A stretch of 6,093 nucleotides of DNA, taken from assembly GCA_002707085.1 (NCBI GenBank), contig PALY01000016.1, forward strand, positions 76,436 to 82,528. Direction: 5' to 3'. The position numbers were made by a program, and so were the translations under genes. Numbering within the stretch: position 1 is the first letter of the stretch; each line of letters begins with the position of its first letter. Source of the stretch: Deltaproteobacteria bacterium (GTDB taxonomy: Bacteria; Myxococcota_A; UBA796). Shown here piece by piece: positions 1 to 5,458 of this stretch. The notes under the pieces were generated by a model, which was not told where the DNA came from, ran no database searches, and saw nothing but the letters and a program-made list of their open reading frames with translations.

Positions 1-243
1 CCCGGTGATTTCCGAGCCTTGGTCGGTACCATTTATGACCCTGGCCAATATGCCGTCCTCACACGAGGAGCCTCTGATTGGGCGCGAGCTCCCCTCAACA
101 TCGGCGCACTGTGGTCGGACGAACCTCCAGTCGAAGGTGCAGCCCTTCATGAGGCTCGGCGGGAAGTCTTGCTGTACCTTGCACTGTTGGAACCCAGCTT
201 AAAAGAAGCGGTACAAGCCGCCAAAGTCCTCAAGCAGGAGTAG
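1..243 (+). CDS. C-terminal fragment of an unidentified protein (5' end outside window)
   Basis: The frame is open from the first base of the window to a TAG stop at 241-243, giving 80 residues with no stop before the first internal start-like TTG at 19, so the gene very likely begins upstream. The visible part starts PGDFRALVGTIYDPGQY and ends in a charged helical stretch with ARREVLLYLALLEP and a lysine-rich tail. There is no signal peptide, membrane segment or cysteine. I do not recognise the family. It is convergent with the glycosyltransferase gene on the other strand, and the last 14 bases of the two genes overlap. No terminator hairpin is visible at the junction, so transcripts from both sides probably run into each other. 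It could be the tail of an enzyme or of a repeat protein; I assign no function. Confidence 0.55.
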   Translation, partial: PGDFRALVGTIYDPGQYAVLTRGASDWARAPLNIGALWSDEPPVEGAALHEARREVLLYLALLEPSLKEAVQAAKVLKQE

Positions 244-991
244 AGTCACCACGCATATGGTCGATGATGCCGTCAACCACCCCCAACAGTCGATTCAGCG
301 GTCCGCCTTCTCGCACAACCTGACCCAGCCCCAACGCGATCGCGACAGCTTGCTGTGTGGACCCTTGCACAAGGCGTAAATGCCCTGACATGGCATGACG
401 TTGCGCCGTTCGACTTCGTCTATCGATGCTTCCGCCACCCACATGTTCGCAATGTGCATTTTCGATCACACGAATTTGCAACCCTCGCGCATTCAGTCGT
501 CGGCACAACTCCACATCTTCAAACCCATGAACAAACATGGGATCAAAACGCTCGCTGGCCCGGAAAAGCATGGCGGCGCCGCTAACAGCCTGTACAGGTC
601 CAGCAGTTCTTCGAAGATAAATTCGACCGTAAGACGTCATGCAGATGCCAAATACAGGCCCTTGAGTTTCATGTAAGACAGGGGCGATCGCCCCATCTGC
701 ATCCGTCCATTCCTTCTGTAATGTCCGTATGCACCCCGGACGCAAACGCGCATCATCGTTTAAAACCAGAACGTACTCAAATCCCACACCCATGCAGTAT
801 TCAAGCCCTTGATTCACGGCCTGAGCAAAGCCAACCCCCCCCTGGGTGCGAACAATGTCTACCCCTTCTATGCTCAGCCCACCTGATGGAGAATCGTCCA
901 CCACAACGATGGGCGTATTCTCAACGGATTCGATGCACGCAATCAAAGTCGACTTCGAACTATGATGGGGAATTAGGACCACCATGTTCAT
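230..991 (-). CDS. Family 2 glycosyltransferase (rhamnosyltransferase-like)
   Basis: This 253-residue protein is a GT-A fold glycosyltransferase that should move a sugar from a nucleotide donor to an envelope glycan, lipid or protein acceptor in the cytoplasm. Visible landmarks are an N-terminal beta strand (VVLIPHH, residues 4-10), the VVVDDS donor-binding strand (29-34), GGVGFAQAVNQG (51-62), the metal-binding DxD-equivalent LNDDA (77-81), and the acidic GFEDVELCRR (156-165) that normally holds the catalytic base, followed by HCEHVGGGS (180-188). Length and motif order fit the rhamnosyltransferase/WbbL-like group, but donor and acceptor cannot be read. There is no membrane segment. The ATG at 991-989 overlaps the TGA of the lipoprotein gene (ATGA) and has GGAG five bases upstream, so translation is probably coupled. 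A second ATG lies two codons in. A run of eight G (835-842 on the plus strand) encodes G51-G52. The 3' end overlaps the convergent gene. Confidence 0.9.
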   Translation of the reverse strand: MNMVVLIPHHSSKSTLIACIESVENTPIVVVDDSPSGGLSIEGVDIVRTQGGVGFAQAVNQGLEYCMGVGFEYVLVLNDDARLRPGCIRTLQKEWTDADGAIAPVLHETQGPVFGICMTSYGRIYLRRTAGPVQAVSGAAMLFRASERFDPMFVHGFEDVELCRRLNARGLQIRVIENAHCEHVGGGSIDRRSRTAQRHAMSGHLRLVQGSTQQAVAIALGLGQVVREGGPLNRLLGVVDGIIDHMRGDSTPA

Positions 992-1857
992 TCTCCAAAG
1001 TCCCTACCCAAGCCTGAAGACTTCGATTCCACTTCTAAACGAATCTGAACTTCTTCAATGGGATCAGCTTTTAGCTGTACTGGGTTTCCCGCATACCACC
1101 CTGAAGGCTCGCCCTTGTCCGGCCGATTGTTGGAATTAAGGTCGACATATGCACCCAACCACACCCGTTTCGCCGATTGGGAAACGGATATTTCAAAAGA
1201 ACCGGGTCCCTCCATTTCGTGGACACCGATGACCTTGGGTCGCGGACCAGCCACATTACGCTGATCCCCATCGAACAAGTCGATTCGGATTTGTCCTGCC
1301 ACAGCGGTACCAAGCAAAACTTCACCTCGTACCAAAACCTGAACCCCCTCCACAGCAAAGTCCTGCTTTTCTGCATGCTGGGCGCCACCTGGAGAACCCG
1401 GTGGCGCAGGTTCAGGTTCTTCCGGTACGCCCGGTGCGGGAGCTTGAGCCGTTCCCATATCACCCTGACTGCCCCCCTTCGGTACAGGACGTTCGGTTGA
1501 ACCCGGAAGGGCCGGCTCGGGTTCTTCAGGCATCCCAGGCTCTGGCTCTTCAGGGGTACCCGGCTCTGGCTCTTCAGGAGCAACCGCACCTTCTCCGCCC
1601 TCCACGGGTATACCGGGTGTACCGGGTGTACCGTTGGGTGCAGGCTCCGTTGGAATGCCTGGCTTGGGTTCTTCCGGTATGCCAGGTTTCATATTTTCAT
1701 CGCCGCTTTGGCCACCATCTGCTGACTTCACGGTTGTGGATTCCGCATCCATTTCTTCGACCGCATCAAGAATTGGATCTTGACCACAGGCAAAAAAGAC
1801 GACCGAAAAGGTCGCAGCCACCTTAAAAGGAAGAAGTAGTAGTAAATAACGAACCAT
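988..1857 (-). CDS. Proline-rich putative lipoprotein with a Ca-binding-like loop
   Basis: I chose the ATG at 1857 (289 residues) because it gives a clean lipoprotein signal: MVR, a hydrophobic stretch (residues 4-23) and FFAC with the candidate lipidated cysteine at position 24. It also has GAAGG upstream. ATGs further upstream, to 1890, would add a charged extension and sit on the likely promoter. The lipobox is imperfect, with F at -2 and -3. Residues 25-57 are acidic and polar. Residues 58-155 are a low-complexity linker of PGIPEEPKPG, GTPGTPGIP and EEPEPGTP type repeats. Residues about 165-275 form a beta-rich domain containing VDLNSNNRPDKGEPSGWYAGNP (split here as VDLNSNNRPDKGEP, 238-251, then SGWYAGNP), whose D, N, N, D and E spacing resembles a calcium-binding loop. 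The expected picture is a lipid-anchored protein with a stiff spacer presenting a small domain in the periplasm or on the surface. It is the first gene of an operon with the glycosyltransferase. Function unknown. Confidence 0.8.
   Translation of the reverse strand: MVRYLLLLLPFKVAATFSVVFFACGQDPILDAVEEMDAESTTVKSADGGQSGDENMKPGIPEEPKPGIPTEPAPNGTPGTPGIPVEGGEGAVAPEEPEPGTPEEPEPGMPEEPEPALPGSTERPVPKGGSQGDMGTAQAPAPGVPEEPEPAPPGSPGGAQHAEKQDFAVEGVQVLVRGEVLLGTAVAGQIRIDLFDGDQRNVAGPRPKVIGVHEMEGPGSFEISVSQSAKRVWLGAYVDLNSNNRPDKGEPSGWYAGNPVQLKADPIEEVQIRLEVESKSSGLGRDFGE
1514..1585 (-). repeat. Three tandem 24-bp units encoding EPEPGxPE
   Basis: Three consecutive 24-base units begin at 1514, 1538 and 1562, each starting GGCTCTGGCTCTTCAGG or a near copy on the plus strand. 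On the coding strand they encode EEPEPG(T/M)P-type octapeptides of the lipoprotein linker. Diverged copies are visible near 1408-1431, 1506-1530 and 1660-1685. The whole stretch is in frame, so gain or loss of a unit would only change spacer length. Confidence 0.75.
1611..1634 (-). repeat. 9-bp micro-repeat encoding PGT/PGI (collagen-like)
   Basis: The plus strand reads TACCGGGTG twice in a row (1611-1619, 1620-1628), then a third partial copy TACCGTTGG. On the coding strand this gives the G-T-P-G-T-P-G-I-P segment of the lipoprotein linker, a short Gly-X-Pro-like run. Three-codon units keep the frame. Confidence 0.6.
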
Positions 1858-1875
1858 TTCAGCCTTCATCATATC

Positions 1876-1885
1876 GTTCATGAAC
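1876..1885. promoter_or_regulatory. Perfect 10-bp palindrome GTTCATGAAC in the divergent control region
   Basis: GTTCATGAAC is its own reverse complement and lies between the two divergent operons, next to the proposed minus-strand -10 box and spanning the ATG at 1880. A position over the transcription start of the lipoprotein operon would suit a dimeric repressor. A 10-base palindrome can also occur by chance, and no second copy was seen elsewhere in the window. Confidence 0.25.
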
Positions 1886-2431
1886 AACATTATCCGAGCA
1901 GCACTGAGACCTACAATCCTTCATATGGTTGCCAAGGTATACATCCCGGTTCTGTTTCCTCTTACCTTCATGATCGCATTGATCGCACTGAAGATGGATG
2001 AGGCGCTGGGCTTTGGAGAAGGCTTTCTTCCCGAACCCACTCACTACACTGTGGCCGCATGTAGCTTCATTCTTGGAGCGATTCTTTGGGTCTGGACATA
2101 TGAGCAGTTGACGCGTTTGGGAGAGGGTTCTCCAAGCCCTACAGCGGGCCGCACTACCCGTCTCGCGCGAACCGGAATTTACGCGCATAGTCGTAATCCA
2201 AGCCTATTTGGAAAGCTCCTCGGGGTTCTATCTGTCGGTTTTGTCTTGAATTCTGTCAGTTTCTGCTTCATCCTGATACCTGTGCTTCTCTCTGGATCTT
2301 TATTCGAAAAGGTGTGGCGTCAAGAACCGCAGTTGATCGATGTATTTGGAGAAGAGTACGTGAAGTACCGAAATGAGGTACCCCTTTTTATTCCTTGGAA
2401 ATTATTGATTCCAGGCTTTTTTCGCTCTTGA
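1880..2431 (+). CDS. Isoprenylcysteine carboxyl methyltransferase-like membrane methyltransferase
   Basis: This 183-residue integral membrane protein belongs to the ICMT/PEMT-like group of SAM-dependent methyltransferases. The family signature is clear: GEGSPSP (81-87), RTGIYAHSRNPSLFG (97-111, the 'TGxYxxSRNPxxxG' motif) and, near the end, EPQLIDVFGEEYVKYRNEVPLFIP (149-172, split as EPQLIDVFGEEYVKY and RNEVPLFIP), the usual 'EexLxxxFGxeYxxYxxxVPxxiP' tail that closes the SAM site. Hydrophobic segments lie at about 20-37, 56-73 and 111-140. Bacterial members methylate lipids, small molecules or unknown targets; a prenyl-cysteine substrate is not implied. The ATG at 1880 gives the longest form but has no Shine-Dalgarno and lies only 22 bases from the divergent start. 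ATG 1925 (168 residues) is a credible alternative that leaves room for a promoter. It is followed after 12 bases by the radical SAM gene, and probably heads that operon. Confidence 0.82.
   Translation: MNNIIRAALRPTILHMVAKVYIPVLFPLTFMIALIALKMDEALGFGEGFLPEPTHYTVAACSFILGAILWVWTYEQLTRLGEGSPSPTAGRTTRLARTGIYAHSRNPSLFGKLLGVLSVGFVLNSVSFCFILIPVLLSGSLFEKVWRQEPQLIDVFGEEYVKYRNEVPLFIPWKLLIPGFFRS
1889..1916 (-). promoter_or_regulatory. Candidate promoter of the lipoprotein-glycosyltransferase operon
   Basis: Reading the minus strand, GATAAT at 1894-1889 matches five of six bases of the TATAAT -10 box, and TTGTAG at 1916-1911 matches the first three bases of TTGACA, with a 16-base spacer. This would start transcription near 1882 and leave a leader of about 25 bases carrying GATGAAGG before the ATG at 1857, which supports that start. 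Judged by eye only. Confidence 0.35.
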
Positions 2432-2440
2432 AAGAGGTGA
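2432..2440 (+). promoter_or_regulatory. Strong ribosome binding site of the radical SAM gene
   Basis: AAGAGGTGA sits directly after the TGA of the methyltransferase gene and three bases before the ATG at 2444. It fixes that start and shows that the short 12-base gap is a translational reinitiation site inside an operon. Confidence 0.75.
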
Positions 2441-2443
2441 CCC

Positions 2444-3898
2444 ATGGCGGGCGTGACACTAATAAATCCACCTGAACGTTTGCGCGTATGGGCAGGCATT
2501 CCGAAAGCACATGCGCACGGCGTGTACTGTTTTCCACCTTTGGGCTTGATGCACATTCAAGCTGCTGTGGAAAAACGCAGCCACTACATTGCTGAGATTT
2601 GTGACCCCGTAGTGGACAACCTCGATTACCCAGATTTTGAGCAACTGCTCAAGCGATATCCGCTCGACCTTGTCGGCATCGAAACCTACACTCACTCTCT
2701 GCCTGACGTGCAGATGACCATCAATTTGGTTCGCAAGCTCAACGCGAATGCAAAGATCATTCTGGGCGGCCCACACTGTGCCATGTTTCCAGACTACGCC
2801 ATTCAGTTGGAAGGCATTGATGGAATGGTCACTGGAGATGGTGAAGATTCATTTCTCGACATCATCAAAGCACATGACGAAGGAAGAGACTTCTCTGGTA
2901 TCTCCGGTGTTTGGTGGAAAACGTCAGACGGCCAGATTGTCAAGAACGAAGAATTGCCATCCACCAAGGACCTGACACGGTACCCTTGGCCCGATCGAAG
3001 TCGAAGCCGGTACAAAGATTACTATTTGCCAGGCACCAAACAACCGATGGTAACCACAGCGATTACCAGCCGTGGATGTCCCCACTCGTGTCCTTTTTGT
3101 CTCACCTACAAGAAACAGTACCGAATCAGAGACATTGATCACATCTTGGACGAGATGGAACATTGTTTGAGCTTGGGCATTACAGAAACGCACTTCATTG
3201 ACGACCTGTTCACACCCAACTCTCAGTGGGTTCTAAAATTCTGTGATGGCATCGAGCGTCGCGGATTGAAATTCAACTGGGGCTACAAAACCACCATTGC
3301 GGGTACCACCCGTGAGCAGATTCGACGTTGTCGCGAAACCGGCTGTACCAAAATTCATTTTGGTGTGGAGTCCGCCAACAATGAGGGACTGGACGCATGG
3401 GGCAAGCACTGCGATACCGACGATGTACACCGTGTATTCAAATGGTGCCGTGAAGAAGGTGTTCGTTCAGTTGCCTACATCATGTTGGCCGGACCCCATG
3501 AGAGATCCCTACAAGAAGCATGCGGAAACCTTGATGAAATGATCAAGCTCGACGCGGACTTTGCGGTGTTTGCTGTTTTCTCGCCCTACCCAGGAACAGA
3601 TAGTTTCGCCGAAGGTGCAAAACTCGGTCTGTACGCTGCCGATTGTTGGGACCGAATGATGAAGGATCCATTGTGCGGTGTAGAAGTCCCTGTGTGCTGG
3701 GAAGAACATCTCTCCAAGGCCGAAATCTTAGAGCTACTCAAGATTGCGCACAGACGCTTCTACATGCGACCCAAGTTTATCGCCAGACAAGCGCTTGGCT
3801 TGTCCACGGGTTCTGAACTCAAACGCCTTGCACAGGGTGCACTATCTTTGCTCAAGCTTGAACTATTGGACTCAAAGAGCCGTACTGCGCCCGTCTAA
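2444..3898 (+). CDS. B12-binding-domain radical SAM enzyme (BchE/HpnP-like, class B type)
   Basis: This 484-residue cytoplasmic protein has the standard layout of cobalamin-dependent radical SAM enzymes. Residues 1-150 form a Rossmann-like B12-binding domain (VTLINPP 4-10, PPLGLMHIQA 31-40, LVGIETYTHS 76-85, KIILGGPH 104-111, GDGEDSF 131-137). It lacks the DxHxxG lower-ligand motif, as is usual for this group. Residues about 200-400 form the radical SAM barrel with SRGCPHSCPFC (209-219); C212, C216 and C219 are the 4Fe-4S ligands. FIDDLF (251-256), FGVES (306-310) and PYPGTDSF (381-388) follow. The rest is a helical tail. Relatives methylate unactivated carbons (HpnP), rearrange hopanoid side chains (HpnJ) or close rings (BchE); this member's substrate is unknown. 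It lies between the ICMT-like methyltransferase and a small secreted protein, joined tightly on both sides, so the three are probably co-expressed. Oxygen sensitivity and a need for cobalamin are expected for the family. Confidence 0.92.
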   Translation: MAGVTLINPPERLRVWAGIPKAHAHGVYCFPPLGLMHIQAAVEKRSHYIAEICDPVVDNLDYPDFEQLLKRYPLDLVGIETYTHSLPDVQMTINLVRKLNANAKIILGGPHCAMFPDYAIQLEGIDGMVTGDGEDSFLDIIKAHDEGRDFSGISGVWWKTSDGQIVKNEELPSTKDLTRYPWPDRSRSRYKDYYLPGTKQPMVTTAITSRGCPHSCPFCLTYKKQYRIRDIDHILDEMEHCLSLGITETHFIDDLFTPNSQWVLKFCDGIERRGLKFNWGYKTTIAGTTREQIRRCRETGCTKIHFGVESANNEGLDAWGKHCDTDDVHRVFKWCREEGVRSVAYIMLAGPHERSLQEACGNLDEMIKLDADFAVFAVFSPYPGTDSFAEGAKLGLYAADCWDRMMKDPLCGVEVPVCWEEHLSKAEILELLKIAHRRFYMRPKFIARQALGLSTGSELKRLAQGALSLLKLELLDSKSRTAPV

Positions 3899-4194
3899 TG
3901 CTCCATACTTCAACAGCATTTTTGATATTTGCACTGGCTTTCCACGCAAGATCTTCATTTGCTGAAGAAAATTCAATCTGGACGGTCCGAACCTTGCGCA
4001 TAGAGGGTGCGGCCGCTGGCATTAGGCGGTCTGCGGAGTCAATCCAAGAAACCGCCACAAAAATCAGTAATACCAATACTTTACAAGGCCTTGCGCCGCT
4101 ACAAAGTCAGTTGGATGAGCTGCATAGATTGGTCGTTTCCAGCCGACTTTCTATCGAGGTCGCAAAAGAGGAATTGGATACGGAAAGTCCTTGA
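3898..4194 (+). CDS. Small secreted helical protein, translationally coupled to the radical SAM gene
   Basis: This encodes 98 residues. The ATG at 3898-3900 shares its first base with the TAA of the radical SAM gene (TAATG), a classic termination-reinitiation junction, and this supports a real gene despite its small size. Residues 1-22 look like a Sec signal peptide (hydrophobic TAFLIFALAF, then SSFA with S and A at -3 and -1), with predicted cleavage before E23. The mature part of about 76 residues has no cysteine and is rich in A, S, E, L and R. It has heptad-like spacing in LQGLAPLQSQLDELHRLVV (82-100 in nucleotide order of the C-terminal half), suggesting an amphipathic helical bundle or coiled coil. 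I do not recognise the family. It could be a periplasmic partner, carrier or chaperone for whatever the operon makes, or an unrelated passenger. It is unlikely to be a peptide precursor because it lacks a leader/core layout. Confidence 0.65.
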   Translation: MLHTSTAFLIFALAFHARSSFAEENSIWTVRTLRIEGAAAGIRRSAESIQETATKISNTNTLQGLAPLQSQLDELHRLVVSSRLSIEVAKEELDTESP

Positions 4195-4344
4195 AAATAT
4201 AGCAATTGGGGAACCCTAACTTTACTTTTAGGACTACTCTTGCTATGTCAATAGTAGTACCAGGCTCCCTGTGAGCTCGGGTCGCTCCCCGCTGTGTCCT
4301 CTCCTGGACGTGTTCCCCCCCCACTTTCCTCCCGAGACAACCTC
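4195..4344 (+). other. Non-coding leader between the small secreted protein and the LysM gene
   Basis: These 150 bases hold no convincing gene. The first third is A/T-rich and contains the weak hairpin candidate TGGGGAACCCTA followed by TTTACTTTTA, which is too weak to call a terminator. The second part (about 4261-4344) is C-rich and includes eight C in a row at 4315-4322. A GTG at 4294 is in frame with the LysM gene but would add a proline/serine-rich, unfamily-like extension with no ribosome binding site. Confidence 0.55.
4221..4249 (+). promoter_or_regulatory. Candidate promoter for the LysM gene
   Basis: TTTACT (4221-4226) and TATGTC (4244-4249) are 17 bases apart, and TG-C precedes the second box as in an extended -10 element. 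Matches to consensus are four of six and three of six. The resulting leader would be about 90 bases. Weak, by eye only. Confidence 0.25.
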
Positions 4345-5304
4345 ATGTCCAATCTTTCCGTACTTGCGTTCGACGAAACGCCTCGAGGCAACGGAGGCCG
4401 CGGTGCCACCGAGCAAATCGCGCGTCTTCTCGACAACTCCGAAATTGATGCTCCATCAAGCTTATACGATGAAGCTTTGGCCTTGGCTAAAGAGGGACGA
4501 TTCTCTCCAGCTACTGACCGACTCCGTATGCTTCTCACGCTTGATCCCATCGACGCTCAAGCCTCATTGCTGTTGGGTAAAGTCCTTGCAGCTCGTGGAC
4601 AATGGCAGGAATCACTCCAACGTTTGGATGCTGCTCAGGCCAACGGAGCCGCGGCCCCAACCAATATTCGTGAACGCGTAGAGAATTCATTGCGAAACCA
4701 GATTCAAGACGCCGAAGAGCACCGTCTCCGCATGGCTGCCCGGGAACGCGGAGAAATTCGCAACCTTCGCGCCGAGGCAAAACGCCTTCGTTCAGACAAT
4801 GCTGTACTTGATCAGCAAATTCAGGCTTTGTACAAGCGTGTTCGGCTCTGGTCCAGCGCCACCGCATTGGTCAGTGGATGTGCCGCCGCACTTCTATTGG
4901 TCGCAGTCGTAAGCGGAGGACCAACGGCAAACGCTGATACTTCCCCAATGAACGATGCTGACCTGGTCGCTATGGCGACACCAGAAGTCTCAGAAAAAGC
5001 ACAAATGAATGCCGATGTAATGGCCGCCACCAGCTACAACTATGGTGTCGAAATGCCGGCTGAACCGATCAAGCCGATCGCGACAGAACCTGTTGAAGTG
5101 ACCGGTACAAACAACGGGACCGACCTGACAACAACGCATACCGTAGTGAGTGGAGATACCCTTGGTTCCATTGCACACAAGTACTACGGTAAGGCATCTC
5201 TTTGGAAGAACATCCGCGATGCAAACCCCGACACACTGGGTGGAAGCATCAAGCTGAAACTGGGAATGAACCTAAACATCCCAAGTCCAACAACCGTCAA
5301 TTAA
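4345..5304 (+). CDS. TPR / coiled-coil / single-TM / LysM envelope protein
   Basis: This encodes 319 residues from the ATG at 4345, which has a weak GAGA nine to eleven bases upstream and begins MSNLSVLAFDETPRG. Residues 39-106 look like two tetratricopeptide repeats (YDEALALAKEGRFSPATDRL, then LLLGKVLAARGQWQESLQRL). Residues 108-166 are a strongly charged coiled coil (RLRMAARERGEIRNLRAEAK and onward to DQQIQALYKR). Residues 168-191 are one membrane helix (LWSSATALVSGCAAALLLVA). A Pro/Thr-rich linker (192-262) leads to a C-terminal LysM domain (264-313: THTVVSGDTLGSIAHKYYGK to GMNLNIP). LysM binds peptidoglycan or chitin-type glycan. With arginine and lysine just before the helix, the TPR and coiled-coil part should be cytoplasmic and the LysM periplasmic, linking a cytoplasmic assembly to the cell wall. 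The order is the reverse of FimV, which has LysM at the N-terminal periplasmic side. It is monocistronic, with a strong terminator after it. Confidence 0.85.
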   Translation: MSNLSVLAFDETPRGNGGRGATEQIARLLDNSEIDAPSSLYDEALALAKEGRFSPATDRLRMLLTLDPIDAQASLLLGKVLAARGQWQESLQRLDAAQANGAAAPTNIRERVENSLRNQIQDAEEHRLRMAARERGEIRNLRAEAKRLRSDNAVLDQQIQALYKRVRLWSSATALVSGCAAALLLVAVVSGGPTANADTSPMNDADLVAMATPEVSEKAQMNADVMAATSYNYGVEMPAEPIKPIATEPVEVTGTNNGTDLTTTHTVVSGDTLGSIAHKYYGKASLWKNIRDANPDTLGGSIKLKLGMNLNIPSPTTVN

Positions 5305-5324
5305 TCAACGGTTTAGACAAACAA

Positions 5325-5360
5325 AAAGGACCCGCACAATGCGGGTCCTTTGTCGTTTTT
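5325..5360 (+). terminator. Rho-independent terminator after the LysM gene
   Basis: An 11-base-pair perfect stem (AAAGGACCCGC at 5325-5335, GCGGGTCCTTT at 5341-5351) closes a five-base ACAAT loop, followed by GTCG and TTTTT (5356-5360). It starts 20 bases after the TAA. Read from the other strand, the stem is followed directly by a run of T (TTTTTGTTTG), so it could work in both directions, although no minus-strand gene in the window needs it. Confidence 0.92.
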
Positions 5361-5458
5361 GGACCCAGCGCCGTGAGGATTCAAGAATTTTCGAGTTCTG
5401 TACTGCCATTGTTGAGGGACCGAAAGAAAGGTAAGTTCGTTGTGGAACGGAGAGCCAA
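5361..5458 (+). other. Short upstream region of the acetyltransferase gene
   Basis: These 98 bases have no ORF of interest and no clear -35/-10 pair. Because the terminator just upstream should stop the LysM transcript, a promoter for the acetyltransferase gene probably lies here, but I cannot locate it. CGGAGAG at 5448-5454, four bases before the ATG, is the ribosome binding site. Confidence 0.45.

Noticed and set aside
1401..1826. 141-codon plus-strand frame through the lipoprotein gene
   Set aside because: It is the antisense of a proline/glutamate-rich repeat region that happens to lack stops. The product is low-complexity with no domain, and the minus strand has a signal peptide, operon coupling and a structured domain.
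1857..1890. Longer lipoprotein start at 1890
   Set aside because: It would place a charged, methionine-rich stretch before the signal peptide and would overlap the best -10 box. ATG 1857 has GAAGG upstream and a normal signal peptide.
1859..2188. 109-codon minus-strand frame opposite the methyltransferase gene
   Set aside because: The plus strand has the clear ICMT-like signature here. The minus product has no recognisable motif and no ribosome binding site.
3898..4194. The small secreted protein as a RiPP precursor for the radical SAM enzyme
   Set aside because: It has a Sec signal peptide and a uniform helical mature part without a core rich in modifiable residues. The radical SAM protein is of the B12/BchE type and lacks a SPASM-like cysteine-rich tail.
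4205..4230. Terminator after the small secreted protein gene
   Set aside because: TGGGGAACCCTA forms at most a four-pair stem and the following T-rich stretch is interrupted, so it falls below what I would call a terminator.
4294..4344. GTG start of the LysM gene at 4294
   Set aside because: There is no ribosome binding site, the 17 added residues are proline-rich and encoded by a C-rich stretch, and ATG 4345 gives a natural N-terminus.
5382..5400. Inverted repeat AGAATTTTCGAGTTCT upstream of the acetyltransferase gene as an operator
   Set aside because: Only the outer four bases pair. The inner bases do not, so it is not clearly above chance.
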